Assembly (NCBI RefSeq): GCF_000718095.1
Contig: NZ_JOEI01000031.1
Location: 1-64,000 of the forward strand
DNA from: Streptomyces scopuliridis RB72
GTDB taxonomy: Bacteria; Actinomycetota; Actinomycetes; Streptomycetales; Streptomycetaceae
Reading direction: 5' to 3'
Length of the DNA stretch: 64,000 nucleotides
Made by a program: the position numbers and the translations under genes. This document shows positions 1 to 9,098 of the stretch, piece by piece. The stretch's first letter is position 1. Every line of letters starts with the position of its first letter. The notes below the pieces were generated by a model. The model did no database searches. It was not told the origin of the DNA and worked only from the letters and a program-made list of their open reading frames with translations.

Positions 1-1
1 G

Positions 2-103
2 TCGCCCCAGTACTGGACGTACTGGGGTGATCCCGACAACGCCGCGAGCGTGCGTGCCGGGCGTCGCCGGGCAGGCGGGACTTTGAAGACAGGCCCTAGC
101 TAG
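2..103 (+). CDS. C-terminal end of an unidentified protein (partial at window start)
   Basis: An open frame enters from the left edge and stops at TAG 101-103. The 33 visible residues begin SPQYWTYWGDPDN and end in a basic tail (RAGRRRAGGTLKTGPS). Almost every codon ends in G or C, as expected for a real Streptomyces reading frame. It would overlap the stop of the convergent serine hydrolase by 4 nt (ctag). The rest of the gene lies outside the window and I do not recognise the family, so this could still be a chance open frame. Confidence 0.4.
   Translation, partial: SPQYWTYWGDPDNAASVRAGRRRAGGTLKTGPS
5..27. repeat. Perfect 9-bp inverted repeat
   Basis: CCCCAGTAC (5-13) and GTACTGGGG (19-27) pair perfectly around a 5-nt loop. 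It lies inside the putative partial reading frame, where it encodes the two-fold aromatic motif YWTYWG, so it may reflect only that codon repetition. It has no T-run and is not a convincing terminator. Confidence 0.5.
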
Positions 104-963
104 GCCCCGGCCTGGACGAGATCCTTGTGGACGGCCCTGGCGACGGCCTGGATGGTGTTGATGCCGTCGTTCATCGTCTTGTTGTCGTGGGTGAGCACGG
201 TGATGGTGTAGTCGTGGCCCTTGCCCGTGAACGCGCCGACGCTGTGCACGCGCCAGCCGTGGGTGGACCGCTGGAGCCAGCCGTTCTTGAGCTGGACGGT
301 GGCGGTGGCCGGGGCGCCCGCCGGTACGCCCCAGCGCTGGGACGTGACGACCTTGCCCATCCGGTCCAGGATGAAGGCGCGCGAGTTGGCGCCGAGCACG
401 GTGTTCTTGGCGGTGATCAGGGACAGCAGCTGCTTCTCGTCCTGCGCGGTGATCTGGGTGAGGCCCCAGGAGCCTCGCGCGCCCGGAACGGTCCGGGTCA
501 TCCCCGCGGCCTTGAGGAAGCCCTTGACCTTCGTCGGGCCGAGCTGCTTCCACAGCGCGCTGGTCGACGCGTTGTCCGACTTGGTGATCATGGCCGTGGC
601 GAGATCGGTCTCACGCTTGGTCAGTTTGCGGTTCGTCTTCTGTGCGTCCCAGAGCAGGGTCGCGAGGACAGTGACCTTGACCACACTGGCGGAGTCGTAC
701 TGCTGCGTGGCGCGCAGGGTGCAGCGCGTATTGGTCGTGCGGTCGTGGACCGCGAGGGCCGTGGTGGACTTCCGGCCCTTGAGCGACGCGGTGATGTCCT
801 GGGCGAGCCTGGCCCCGAGCCCGGTCTTGTCCGAGGTGCAGGCGACGGCCGGAGCCGCCGCCGCGGCGGGCGCCGCTCCCGCGGTCACCGGTACGAGCAC
901 GCCGGCCGCCAGGGCAGCGGCGAGCGGGCCCCGGGCACGCCGGGGTATTCGCTGGTGAGTCAT
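100..963 (-). CDS. Secreted serine hydrolase (class A beta-lactamase/PBP-like fold)
   Basis: Predicted exported serine hydrolase of 287 aa. A basic N-terminus (MTHQRIPRRAR) is followed by an Ala/Val-rich hydrophobic stretch ending near residue 39, a typical signal peptide. The active-site signatures of the penicillin-recognising fold are present in order: SVVK (S93-K96), SDN (129-131) and KNG (226-228), the last replacing the usual KTG. The motif-2 and motif-3 spacing fits the class A beta-lactamase family, but the protein is annotated in many Streptomyces simply as serine hydrolase, and real beta-lactamase activity cannot be claimed. ATG start with a purine-rich AGGGGCGGGAA upstream. It stands alone; the ThDP-enzyme gene downstream is on the other side of a short gap and shares strand but not obvious function. 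Confidence 0.85.
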   Translation of the reverse strand: MTHQRIPRRARGPLAAALAAGVLVPVTAGAAPAAAAAPAVACTSDKTGLGARLAQDITASLKGRKSTTALAVHDRTTNTRCTLRATQQYDSASVVKVTVLATLLWDAQKTNRKLTKRETDLATAMITKSDNASTSALWKQLGPTKVKGFLKAAGMTRTVPGARGSWGLTQITAQDEKQLLSLITAKNTVLGANSRAFILDRMGKVVTSQRWGVPAGAPATATVQLKNGWLQRSTHGWRVHSVGAFTGKGHDYTITVLTHDNKTMNDGINTIQAVARAVHKDLVQAGA

Positions 964-1124
964 GGAGGATTCCCGCCCCTGGAGCGTCAGCGAGCGCGCT
1001 CCGCGCGGCGCGCCCGCTGAATATGATGCACACGGACGGGTGAATGGTTGTACGGCCGATCGGTGTCGCGATTGTCACAACTGTCGCCCTTGCCGCACCC
1101 CTCCCTCAGGCCCCAGGCGCCCCC

Positions 1125-2804
1125 TCAGAGATGGGTCGGGGCGAACATCCTGAGGAGGGCGGGGAGAACGACCACCGACGGGCCCGGTTCCGTGAGGGCC
1201 TTGGCGAGGTCCTCACGCAACGACTCCGGGGTGGTACGGACCGCCGGGACGCCGAAGGACTCGGACAGCGCCACGAAGTCCGGGCGGGAGAGCTCCGTGC
1301 CGGTCGCCTCACCGAAGGCGTCCGTCATGTACTCGCGCAGGATCCCGTAGCCGCCGTCGTCCACGATCAGCCAGGTGACCGGCAGGTCGTACTGGCGGGC
1401 GGTGGCCAGCTCCGCGAGCGAGTACATCGCGCCGCCGTCGCCCGAGACGGCGAGGACCGGCTTCGTACGGTCGGCCGCCGCCGCGCCCAGGGCGGCGGGG
1501 AAGGCGTAGCCGAGGCCGCCCGCGCCCTGGCCGGAGTGCATCGGGCCCGGCCAGGCGGACCAGGCCCAGTAGGCGAGGATCGTCATGTCCCAGAAGCTGG
1601 GGGACGCGGCGGGCAGGGCGTCGCGTACGGAGGCCAGCACCCGCTGCTCCAGCGTGAGGTCCTGGGCGTCGATCCTCGCCCGTACCTTCGCCAGCACCGT
1701 ACGGACCGACTCGGCGCCCGCCGGGTCGCGGCGCTCGCTCACCGCGTCCAGCAGCGCGGACAGCGCGTTGCGGGCGTCGGCGTGGATGCCGAGGGCGGGG
1801 TGGTTGGACTCCAGCTTGCCGAGGTCCGCCTCGATCTGGATCACCCGGCCGCGCGGACGGAACGTGTGGTAGTTCGAGGAGAGTTCGCCGAGTCCGGAGC
1901 CCACCACCAGGAGGACGTCCGCGTCTTCGAGGAAGTCCGTGGTGTGGCGGTCCTCCAGCCAGGACTGGAGCGAGAGCGGATGCTCCCAGGGGAAGGCGCC
2001 TTTGCCGCCGAAGGTGGTGACGACCGGCGCGGACAGCTTCTCGGCGAGCGCGCGGAGCTTGCCGGCGGCGTCGGCGCGTACGACTCCGCCGCCCGCGATG
2101 ATCGCCGGTCGGGCGGCGTTCGACAGCGCGTGGGCGGCCACGGCGGTCAGTTCGGGACGGGGCATCAGCTCGCGCGGGGTCGCGTCCATGGCGGTGACGA
2201 CCGGCAGGGACGTCCCGGCGAGGAGGACGTCCTGCGGGATCTCGACCCAGACCGGGCCGTGCGGCGCGGTGAGCGCGGACTCCCAGGCGGCGGCGATCGC
2301 GGACGGGATCTGGGAGGCGGCGCGGACGGGATGCACGGACTTCACGATGTCGCGGAACGACGCCTGCTGGTCGCGGAGTTCATGCAGATAGCCGTGCCGG
2401 CCGCCGCCGAGCCCCGCCGTCGGCACCTGGCTGGAGATCGCGAGGACGGGCGCGGAGGCGGCGGCCGCCTCCTGGAGTGCGGCGAGCGAGGTCAGGGCGC
2501 CCGGACCGGTGGAGAGCAGCAGCGGGGCGACCTCGCCGGTGACCCTGCCGTACGCGTCGGCGGCGAACCCGGCGTTGTTCTCGACACGGAGGCCGACGTA
2601 CTGGAGCGAGGACCGGCGCAGGGCGTCGAACATGCCCAGCGCGTGCTGTCCCGGCAGCCCGAACACGGTTGTGGCGCCGAGCCCGTACAGCGTCTCGACG
2701 ACCAGGTCACCCCCGTTGCGCCCGGCGGGCGGCGCCAGGGCGGCGGCGGTCTGCTCCGGGGTGAGGGGCCGGGGCCCGTGGTCGTGATCGTGGTCGTGGG
2801 TCAC
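1125..2804 (-). CDS. Thiamine-diphosphate-dependent enzyme (acetolactate synthase-like)
   Basis: 559-aa member of the ThDP-dependent POX/ALS family: N-terminal pyrimidine-binding domain with the activating Glu in [14 protein letters not shown] (E75), central DHS-like domain, and C-terminal pyrophosphate-binding domain with GDGG (455-458), although the expected Asn after the GDG motif is replaced in the local VDDGGYG segment. The N-terminus is His/Asp-rich (THDHDHDHG), a possible metal-binding stretch. The GTG start overlaps the agmatinase stop by 4 nt (GTGA), so the two are translationally coupled. Coupling to a ureohydrolase and a Na+ symporter suggests it acts in catabolism of a guanidino compound or its product rather than in branched-chain amino-acid synthesis. 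The substrate is unknown. Confidence 0.85.
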   Translation of the reverse strand: MTHDHDHDHGPRPLTPEQTAAALAPPAGRNGGDLVVETLYGLGATTVFGLPGQHALGMFDALRRSSLQYVGLRVENNAGFAADAYGRVTGEVAPLLLSTGPGALTSLAALQEAAAASAPVLAISSQVPTAGLGGGRHGYLHELRDQQASFRDIVKSVHPVRAASQIPSAIAAAWESALTAPHGPVWVEIPQDVLLAGTSLPVVTAMDATPRELMPRPELTAVAAHALSNAARPAIIAGGGVVRADAAGKLRALAEKLSAPVVTTFGGKGAFPWEHPLSLQSWLEDRHTTDFLEDADVLLVVGSGLGELSSNYHTFRPRGRVIQIEADLGKLESNHPALGIHADARNALSALLDAVSERRDPAGAESVRTVLAKVRARIDAQDLTLEQRVLASVRDALPAASPSFWDMTILAYWAWSAWPGPMHSGQGAGGLGYAFPAALGAAAADRTKPVLAVSGDGGAMYSLAELATARQYDLPVTWLIVDDGGYGILREYMTDAFGEATGTELSRPDFVALSESFGVPAVRTTPESLREDLAKALTEPGPSVVVLPALLRMFAPTHL

Positions 2805-3811
2805 TTCGACGCCCTTCCGGCGGCGATCTGCCGGGACATGATCGTCGTCAGTTCGTACGCCGTGTGGGAGGCGGCGACGGAGGTGATCTCGGCGTGGTCG
2901 TACGCGGGCGCGACCTCGACGACATCCGCCGAGACCACGTTGCAGGAGGCCAGTCCCCGCACTATTTCGAGGAGTTCACGGGAGGTCAGCCCGCCCGCCT
3001 CGGGCGTGCCGGTGCCGGGCGCGTGCGCCGGGTCCAGCACATCGATGTCGATCGAGATGTACAGCGGACGGTCCCCGATGCGCTGCCGCAGCTGGTCGGC
3101 GATCTCGTCCACGCCCCGGCGCATCACATCGGCGGACGTGACGATCCCGAAGCCCATCTTGGCGTCGTCGTCCAGGTCCTGCTTGCCGTACAGCGGGCCG
3201 CGCGTACCGACATGGGAGAGCGCCTCCGTATCGAGGATGCCCTCCTCGACGGCCCGGCGGAACGGCGTGCCATGGGTGTACTCGGCGCCGAAGTAGGTGT
3301 CCCAGGTGTCCAGATGGGCGTCGAAGTGGAGCAGCGCGACCGGGCCGTGCCGCTTCGCCACCGAGCGCAGCAGCGGGAGCGCGATGGTGTGGTCGCCGCC
3401 GAGGGTCATCAGGCGTGCGCCGGTCCCGAGCAGTTCGTCGGCGGCGGCCTCGATGGTGTCGACGGCCTCGTTGATGTCGAACGGGTTGGCGGCGATGTCC
3501 CCGGCGTCGGCGACCTGCGCGAGCGCGAACGGGGAGGCGTCCTGGGCCGGGTTGTACGGGCGCAGCAGGCGCGACGCCTCCCGGATCGCGTTTCCGCCGA
3601 AGCGGGCGCCGGGACGGTAGGAGACGCCGGTGTCGAAGGGGACGCCGACGACGGCGACATCGGCGGTGCCGACCTCGTCGAGCCGGGGCAGCCGGGCGAA
3701 GGTGGCCGGGCCCGCGTACCTCGGGACGCGGGACGAGTCGACCGGGCCGCGTGGGCCGCCGTCGCGGCCTCCGGCGCCGGGGACCTGGGATTCGTTTCCG
3801 TTGCTGCTCAT
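2801..3811 (-). CDS. speB: Agmatinase-family ureohydrolase
   Basis: Mn2+-dependent ureohydrolase that releases urea from a guanidino substrate (agmatine, or guanidinobutyrate/guanidinopropionate in related enzymes). All metal ligands are visible: GGDH (138-141), DAHLD (164-168) and [19 protein letters not shown] (S253, D255, D257). The chosen ATG at 3811 gives 336 aa and is preceded by GGAGAGG at good distance. A longer frame back to 3913 would translate a tandem-repeat region and is unlikely. It overlaps the downstream ThDP gene by 4 nt and follows a Na+/solute symporter on the same strand, a layout consistent with uptake and cleavage of a guanidino compound. Family membership is certain; exact substrate is not. 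Confidence 0.88.
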   Translation of the reverse strand: MSSNGNESQVPGAGGRDGGPRGPVDSSRVPRYAGPATFARLPRLDEVGTADVAVVGVPFDTGVSYRPGARFGGNAIREASRLLRPYNPAQDASPFALAQVADAGDIAANPFDINEAVDTIEAAADELLGTGARLMTLGGDHTIALPLLRSVAKRHGPVALLHFDAHLDTWDTYFGAEYTHGTPFRRAVEEGILDTEALSHVGTRGPLYGKQDLDDDAKMGFGIVTSADVMRRGVDEIADQLRQRIGDRPLYISIDIDVLDPAHAPGTGTPEAGGLTSRELLEIVRGLASCNVVSADVVEVAPAYDHAEITSVAASHTAYELTTIMSRQIAAGRASK

Positions 3812-3850
3812 CGTCGGGCCTCTCCGGGTATTGCTCGCGCGGCTCCGCGC

Positions 3851-3890
3851 TGCTGTGTACTGCCGTGTACTGCCGTGTACTGCTGCGTAC
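3851..3890. repeat. Four tandem 10-bp repeats upstream of the agmatinase gene
   Basis: Four head-to-tail copies of TGCYGYGTAC (3851-3860, 3861-3870, 3871-3880, 3881-3890); the two inner copies are identical (TGCCGTGTAC). The period is close to one helical turn, so each copy presents the same DNA face. They sit 40-80 nt upstream of the agmatinase start, between it and the symporter stop, and may bind a regulator or simply be a minisatellite. Confidence 0.75.
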
Positions 3891-3994
3891 CGATACATGT
3901 CGCTACACGCCACCGCGTGCCGCTGTGTGGTGCTCTGTCAAGAATGGACCGACCCACTGACAATGGGCCGGTCCGGGTCGTGTGTCCGCCGCGC

Positions 3995-5503
3995 TCAGCC
4001 CACGGGAACGGCTGGTTCTGACGAGGTCTCGGGGCTCTCGTCGTCCGTCTCGCCCGCGAGCCGGCGCCGCCACGCGGCCAGCACCGCTTCGTCCGTCGGC
4101 CTGGTCGCCAGACTGACGATCAGATAGGCGGCCAGCGAGGACAACAGTCCGTAGTAGACGGGCTCGTTGGCGAGGATGCCGTACGTCGCCATCAGCCCCA
4201 CGACCGCCCCGCCGCCCACGATCACGCCGGCCAGCGCGCCGTACACCGTCCCGCGCTTCCAGAGCAGACCGCCGAGGATCGGCACCAGCAGTCCGCCGAC
4301 GAGCAGGTTGTACGCGACGGTGAGCGCCTCGACGACATCGTTCAGCGCGATCGCGATGGCGATGACGCCGATCCCCATGATCAGGATGAACAGCCGGTTA
4401 CCCCTGACCTCGTCGTGCTCGGCACCGTCCGTCCCGCCGGCCGCCCCGTCGGCCGCGCCACCGCCCCGGCCGCCGACCCTCCGCAGCCGCGACCAGATGT
4501 CGTTGTTCGCCACGGTCGCGCAGGCGATCAGCGCGCCCGAGGAGGTCGACATCACGGCCGCGAGCGCGGCGGCCAGCACCAGCCCCCGTACGCCCATGGG
4601 CAGTTCGTCCTTGACGATGGTCGCGAACGCGTCGTCCGCGCTGCCCAGGTTCGGGTAGAGCACCTTGGCCGCGGTCCCGATGACGGCTCCGGCCAGCGCG
4701 TACACCAGACAGTACGTACCGGCGACAGTGCCGCCCCAGCGCGCCACCTTGTCGCCGCGCGCCGTGAACACCCGCTGCCAGATGTCCTGTCCGATCAGCA
4801 TGCCGAAGGTGTAGATCAGCACATAGGTGAAGATTGTCTCGCCGCCGATACCGAACGGCGCGAAGTACTCGTCCGGCAGCTTCGCCCGCATCTCGCTGAA
4901 CCCGCCCGCCTTGACCACCGCGATGGGCAGCAGGAGCAGCAGCACCCCGATGGTCTTGACGACGAACTGCACCATGTCGGTGAGCGTGATGGACCACATG
5001 CCGCCGAGCGTCGAGTACGCGACGACGATCGCCCCGCCCAGGATGATCGCGACGGTGCGGTTCAGATCGAAGAGGACGTCGAAGATCGTGGCGTACGCGA
5101 TGGTCGAGGTGACCGCGAGCATCAGTGTGTACGCCCACATCACGATGCCGGAGATGACCCCGGCCCGGCCGCCGTAGCGCAGATCGAGCATCTCGGAGAC
5201 GGTGTAGACCTTCAGCCGGGCGATCCGCGCGGAGAAGAAGACCGAGAGGGCGAGCAGGCCGAGGCCGATGGTGAAGACCATCCAGGCGCCGGAGAGACCG
5301 TGCTTGTAGCCGAGGCCGACCCCGCCGATCGTGGAGGCGCCGCCGAGGACGATCGCGGCCATCGTGCCCGAGTACATCCAGGGGCCGAGCCTGCGGCCCG
5401 CGACCAGGAACTCGCTCTTGGACTTGGCGCGGCGCATGCCCCACCAGCCCATGGCCAGCATGCCGGCCAGGTAGACGACGATCACCGCGTAATCGACAGC
5501 CAT
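3995..5503 (-). CDS. Sodium:solute symporter (SSS family)
   Basis: 502-aa polytopic membrane protein of the SSS family, which couples Na+ influx to uptake of small organic solutes. It opens with a membrane segment (MAVDYAVIVVYLAGMLAMGW) followed by the family-typical SKSEFLVAGRRLG cytoplasmic loop and GGASTIGGVGLGYKHG, and shows about a dozen hydrophobic segments. The C-terminus is acidic and hydrophilic. ATG start with GGAGGAA 6 nt upstream. It lies upstream of the agmatinase and ThDP genes on the same strand and is divergent from pucR, so it is the probable importer for the pathway. Substrate inferred only from context. Confidence 0.88.
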   Translation of the reverse strand: MAVDYAVIVVYLAGMLAMGWWGMRRAKSKSEFLVAGRRLGPWMYSGTMAAIVLGGASTIGGVGLGYKHGLSGAWMVFTIGLGLLALSVFFSARIARLKVYTVSEMLDLRYGGRAGVISGIVMWAYTLMLAVTSTIAYATIFDVLFDLNRTVAIILGGAIVVAYSTLGGMWSITLTDMVQFVVKTIGVLLLLLPIAVVKAGGFSEMRAKLPDEYFAPFGIGGETIFTYVLIYTFGMLIGQDIWQRVFTARGDKVARWGGTVAGTYCLVYALAGAVIGTAAKVLYPNLGSADDAFATIVKDELPMGVRGLVLAAALAAVMSTSSGALIACATVANNDIWSRLRRVGGRGGGAADGAAGGTDGAEHDEVRGNRLFILIMGIGVIAIAIALNDVVEALTVAYNLLVGGLLVPILGGLLWKRGTVYGALAGVIVGGGAVVGLMATYGILANEPVYYGLLSSLAAYLIVSLATRPTDEAVLAAWRRRLAGETDDESPETSSEPAVPVG

Positions 5504-5589
5504 GGGCTTCCTCCGTCTCGACTCAACTTTTCATCCCGCGTTCTTGTGGGTCATGACGGTAGGTGGCCGGAAAGCAGCGCTGAAGTGTA

Positions 5590-5627
5590 CGTTTCATCCA
5601 CTCAACGTACGACTGATGGATGGAACG
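5590..5627. promoter_or_regulatory. Imperfect inverted repeat, candidate PucR operator
   Basis: CGTTTCATCCA (5590-5600) and TGGATGGAACG (5617-5627) form arms matching at 10 of 11 positions with a 16-bp spacer. The repeat lies in the divergent gap between the symporter and pucR-like genes, the position expected for an autoregulatory operator. The right arm overlaps the region just before the pucR start. Confidence 0.5.
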
Positions 5628-5630
5628 TCC

Positions 5631-7091
5631 ATGACGGACCCCACCCCGCACCCCACCCCGCGCTCCACGGCGCGCCCCGCCGCTCCCCCGCCCACCCCGC
5701 CGGTCCCGCTGGCCGCGCTGCTCGCGGACCGGGATCTCGGGCTGCGCCGGATCGCCGGGCCGCCGGACGACGGCTCCCAGGTGGTGCACTGGGTGCACAC
5801 CTCCGAGATGGCCGATCCGTACCCGTATCTGCTCGGCGGGGAGCTGCTGCTGACCGCCGGTGTCCAGCTCAGCGACGCGTACGCGGACGAGTACGCGGCG
5901 CGGGTGGTCGAGGCGGGCGCGGCGGCGCTCGGTTTCGGGGTGACGCCGGTGTACGACACGGTGCCGCCCGCGCTCGTCGAGGCGTGCGACCGGCATGGTC
6001 TGCCGCTGCTCGAAGTGCCGCCCCGTACCCCGTTCACCACCGTCGCACGCGGGGTGTGGCGGCTGATGGCGGAGGCACGCCACCGCGAGCTGCGGCGGGT
6101 GACCCAGGCGCAGCAGGGTCTGGCGGCGGCCGCCGCGCGCCAGGACCCGGTGCCCGCGGTGGTGCGGCAGCTGGCGGTGCGGCTGGGGGGCCGGGCGGTG
6201 CTGTTCGCGCCGGACGGCGCGGAGCTGCACACCACGGGCCGGGCCCCGTCGCCGGGGGCGCGTACGGCCCTCGCCCGGCTGGCCCGGGTGGTACGCGGCG
6301 GACCGGCGTCCGCCACCGACACCGCCCAGGGCGCCCATCTCGCCGCGTACGCGCTCGGCGGCGGCCAGGGGCTCGTCCTGGGCGTGGCCACCGAGGGGCG
6401 GGAGGCCGGGGACCACACCGTGGCCGGCGTCGCCGTCGTCCTCCTGTCGCTGCTCACCGCGCCCCATCAGAGCGCGGCCGAGGCGGGCCGCTCGGCGGCG
6501 CTCGTACGGCTGCTGCTCGGGGCCACGCCCGCCGAGGCCGCGCCGCTGCTCGGGCCGGGGCCGTGGAGCGTGGTCCACGCGCGCGGCGGCTCCACGCCCT
6601 TCGCGGCGGGCGCGCTGGCGGCGGCGCTGGGCAGCGCGCTGGTCGATACGGACGGCACCACGACCCGGATCGTCACCGACCGCGAGGTCACCGCACGGCC
6701 CGGCTGGACCCTGGGCGTCAGCGAGCCGGTGGAACCGGCGGAACTGGCCGCCGCCGACACCCGCGCCGAGCGCGCGCTGCGCCGCGCGGAGGCCACCCGT
6801 ACCCCGCTCGTACGCCACCACGGGGAGGGACTCGCCGGCCTGTTCGCCCCCGAGGAGGCCACCGCCCACGCCCGCACCCGCCTGGCCCCGCTCACCGGCT
6901 CACCTGCCCTGGCCGAGACGCTGCGCGTCTGGCTCTCGCTGCACGGCAGCTGGGACCGCACGGCGGTGGCCCTGACCGTCCACCGCAACACCGTCCGCCA
7001 GCGCATCGCCCGCTGCGCGACGCTGCTGGACGCGGACCTGGACGACGCGGACGTACGGATGGAGCTGTGGTTCGCGCTGCGCTGGGCGTGA
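5631..7091 (+). CDS. PucR-family transcriptional regulator
   Basis: 486-aa regulator with an N-terminal PucR ligand-sensing domain (from about VPLAALLADRDLGLRRIAGP), a degenerate GGDEF-like middle, and the C-terminal PucR-type helix-turn-helix (VWLSLHGSWDRTAVALTVHR followed by NTVRQRI). Such regulators control purine, amino-acid and polyamine catabolism. Start: ATG 5631 preceded by GGATGGA is preferred; ATG 5616 is in frame, and an open frame back to 5502 has no ribosome site. Divergent from the symporter/ureohydrolase/ThDP genes, which it probably regulates. An inverted repeat sits immediately upstream. Confidence 0.85.
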   Translation: MTDPTPHPTPRSTARPAAPPPTPPVPLAALLADRDLGLRRIAGPPDDGSQVVHWVHTSEMADPYPYLLGGELLLTAGVQLSDAYADEYAARVVEAGAAALGFGVTPVYDTVPPALVEACDRHGLPLLEVPPRTPFTTVARGVWRLMAEARHRELRRVTQAQQGLAAAAARQDPVPAVVRQLAVRLGGRAVLFAPDGAELHTTGRAPSPGARTALARLARVVRGGPASATDTAQGAHLAAYALGGGQGLVLGVATEGREAGDHTVAGVAVVLLSLLTAPHQSAAEAGRSAALVRLLLGATPAEAAPLLGPGPWSVVHARGGSTPFAAGALAAALGSALVDTDGTTTRIVTDREVTARPGWTLGVSEPVEPAELAAADTRAERALRRAEATRTPLVRHHGEGLAGLFAPEEATAHARTRLAPLTGSPALAETLRVWLSLHGSWDRTAVALTVHRNTVRQRIARCATLLDADLDDADVRMELWFALRWA

Positions 7092-7273
7092 CGGCCCGGG
7101 CCGGCCCCGGCCGGACGTAGTCCGTCAGTCTCCCGACACGGGCTCGTCGTCGTACGCGGGCGCCGGCAGGTGAGCGCCCCGGCTCTCCGCGACGCGGAGA
7201 ACGTCACGCAGGGCTGAGCACCCCGTCCGGATTCCGCCAGCGCGCCGAGGGGCCGGCCGCCGACGCTGGGCTC

Positions 7274-7798
7274 ATGACCGCGTACACGCCTCTCCCCATC
7301 CCTCCCGCCGCGCTCAGGGAACTCCGCGACATCGACGACGCCGGGCGGCCGATGCGGCCGTACATCGCGCGCGAGGACGGCGTTCCCCTCGATTGCGTGG
7401 GCAGCCCGCTGCGCTGCTGCCTGCGGGCCGTCCAGCCCGGCGAGCGGGTCGCCCTCGTCTCTTACGCGCCGCTGCGCCGCTGGGCGTCGGATACCGGGGC
7501 CGAGCCCGGAGCCTACGACGAAGCGGGGCCCGTATTCATCCACGCCGGCGAATGCGGAGAGCCACGGAGGCCCCTGGGATACCCCTTCGCGCGGCCGGGG
7601 GCACTTCGCACCATCCGCCGCTACAACGACGCGGGACGCATCGTCGGGGGCCGCCTCTTCGAGATCCCGAAAGACGCCGAGGCCGGGTTCGACCGGGTTT
7701 TCGAGGAGGCGTTCGCCGAGCCGGAGGTGGCAGTGGCGCATGTGCGGGCCCTGGAGTACGGCTGCTTCCAGTTCGAGGTTCGGCGACCGCGACCGTAG
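7274..7798 (+). CDS. DUF1203 domain-containing protein
   Basis: 174-aa soluble protein matching the DUF1203 family by its recurring features: RPMRPYIAREDGVPLDCVG near the N-terminus, LRCCLR with paired cysteines, LVSYAPLRRW, and GPVFIHAGEC. No function is established for the family. The start ATG lacks a strong ribosome site. It appears monocistronic; the acyl-CoA dehydrogenase downstream has its own leader. Confidence 0.8.
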   Translation: MTAYTPLPIPPAALRELRDIDDAGRPMRPYIAREDGVPLDCVGSPLRCCLRAVQPGERVALVSYAPLRRWASDTGAEPGAYDEAGPVFIHAGECGEPRRPLGYPFARPGALRTIRRYNDAGRIVGGRLFEIPKDAEAGFDRVFEEAFAEPEVAVAHVRALEYGCFQFEVRRPRP

Positions 7799-7871
7799 GC
7801 CGTGGTCGGCGGTCGCGTCGGCGTCCCCGGGCCTGGACACCGGAACGAACCGCCGGGTAACTTGGATGAGC

Positions 7872-7879
7872 AAGCGCTT
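7872..7879. promoter_or_regulatory. Short palindrome upstream of acyl-CoA dehydrogenase
   Basis: AAGCGCTT is a perfect 8-bp palindrome within AGCAAGCGCTTAGC, just ahead of the GAGGGGGAGG ribosome site of the acyl-CoA dehydrogenase. Fatty-acid-degradation repressors of the TetR type bind palindromes in such positions, but the site is short and the assignment is a guess. Confidence 0.25.
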
Positions 7880-7902
7880 AGCCACGAGGGGGAGGCACTT
7901 CA

Positions 7903-9060
7903 GTGCGTCGTACCGTCTACAACGAGGACCACGAGGCGTTCCGGGAGACCATTCGCGCCTTCATAGAGGCCGAGGTCGTCCCCGTCCACGACGAGTGGTA
8001 CGCGGCGGGGCAGGCGCCCCGCGACTTCTACTACCAACTCGGCGAGCTGGGCATCTTCGGGATAGAGGTGCCCGAGGAGTACGGCGGCGCGGGTGAGGAA
8101 TCGTTCAAGTTCCAGGCGGTCGTCACCGAGGAGTGCGCACGCGCGGGTGTCTCCTTCGGCGGCTCCGGGGTCCATGTCGCGCTCTGTCTGCCCTACTTGA
8201 AGGCGTACGCCACCGACGAGCAGAAGAAGCGCTGGCTGCCGGACTTCGTCAGCGGCCGGACGATGTACGCCATCGCCATGACCGAGCCGGGCACGGGCTC
8301 CGACCTGGCCGGTATGAAGACCACCGCCAGGCTCTCCGAGGACGGCACGCACTACGTCCTGAACGGCGCGAAGACGTTCATCACCGGCGGCGTGCACGCG
8401 GACCGGGTGATCGTGTGTGCCCGTACCGCCGCCCCGACCGCCGAGGACCGCCGGTACGGCATCTCGCTGCTGGTCGTGGACACGAAGTCCGAGGGGTACG
8501 CGGTCGGCCGCAAGCTCGACAAGCTGGGGCTGCGGATCTCCGACACCGCCGAACTGTCCTTCAGCGACGTCAAGGTCCCGGTCGGGGATCTGCTCGGCGA
8601 GGAGAACAAGGGCTTCTCCTACCTCGGCCAGAATCTGCCGCAGGAGCGGCTGGGCATCGCCGTCGGCGCGTACGCGCAGGCCGCCGCCGCGGTCCGGTTC
8701 GCGCAGGCGTACGTCCAGGAGCGGACGGTCTTCGGCAAGAGCGTCGCGTCGTTCCAGAACACGAAGTTCGAACTGGCCGCGTGCAAGGCCGAGGTGGACG
8801 CGGCGGAGGCCGTCGTCGACCGCGCGCTGGAGGCCCATGACCTGGGCGAGCTCTCCGCCGCCGAGGCCGCGTCCGCGAAGCTCTTCACCACCGAGGTCGC
8901 GCACCGCGTCATCGACAAGTGCCTCCAGCTGCACGGCGGCTACGGCTATATGAACGAGTACCCGATCGCCCGGCTGTACGCGGACAACCGCGTCAACCGG
9001 ATCTACGGCGGCACCAGCGAGGTCATGAAGATGATCATCGCCAAGTCGATGGGGCTGTAG
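7903..9060 (+). CDS. Acyl-CoA dehydrogenase
   Basis: 385-aa FAD-dependent acyl-CoA dehydrogenase catalysing alpha,beta-desaturation of an acyl-CoA. The three ACAD domains are evident: N-terminal helical domain with EEYGGAGEE, the middle beta domain with AMTEPGTGSDLAGMKTTA, and the C-terminal domain ending in LQLHGGYGYMNEYPIARLY and RIYGGTSEVMK. The catalytic base in the LHGGYGYMNEYP segment is characteristic of short/medium-chain enzymes. GTG start at 7903 preceded by GAGGGGGAGG. It is close to, but separate from, the leucine-catabolism operon that starts at 10.8 kb; chain-length specificity cannot be read from the sequence. Confidence 0.9.
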   Translation: MRRTVYNEDHEAFRETIRAFIEAEVVPVHDEWYAAGQAPRDFYYQLGELGIFGIEVPEEYGGAGEESFKFQAVVTEECARAGVSFGGSGVHVALCLPYLKAYATDEQKKRWLPDFVSGRTMYAIAMTEPGTGSDLAGMKTTARLSEDGTHYVLNGAKTFITGGVHADRVIVCARTAAPTAEDRRYGISLLVVDTKSEGYAVGRKLDKLGLRISDTAELSFSDVKVPVGDLLGEENKGFSYLGQNLPQERLGIAVGAYAQAAAAVRFAQAYVQERTVFGKSVASFQNTKFELAACKAEVDAAEAVVDRALEAHDLGELSAAEAASAKLFTTEVAHRVIDKCLQLHGGYGYMNEYPIARLYADNRVNRIYGGTSEVMKMIIAKSMGL

Positions 9061-9098
9061 GACCACACGCCGGGTCGTCGCCGACCGCGGCCGTACGG

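Noticed and set aside
100..963. Antibiotic-resistance beta-lactamase
   Set aside because: The third motif is KNG rather than KTG and the family is broad; only serine hydrolase is supported.
1044..3296. Long plus-strand frame of 750 codons antisense to the ThDP and agmatinase genes
   Set aside because: It is a high-GC shadow: the opposite strand encodes motif-complete enzymes across the whole stretch.
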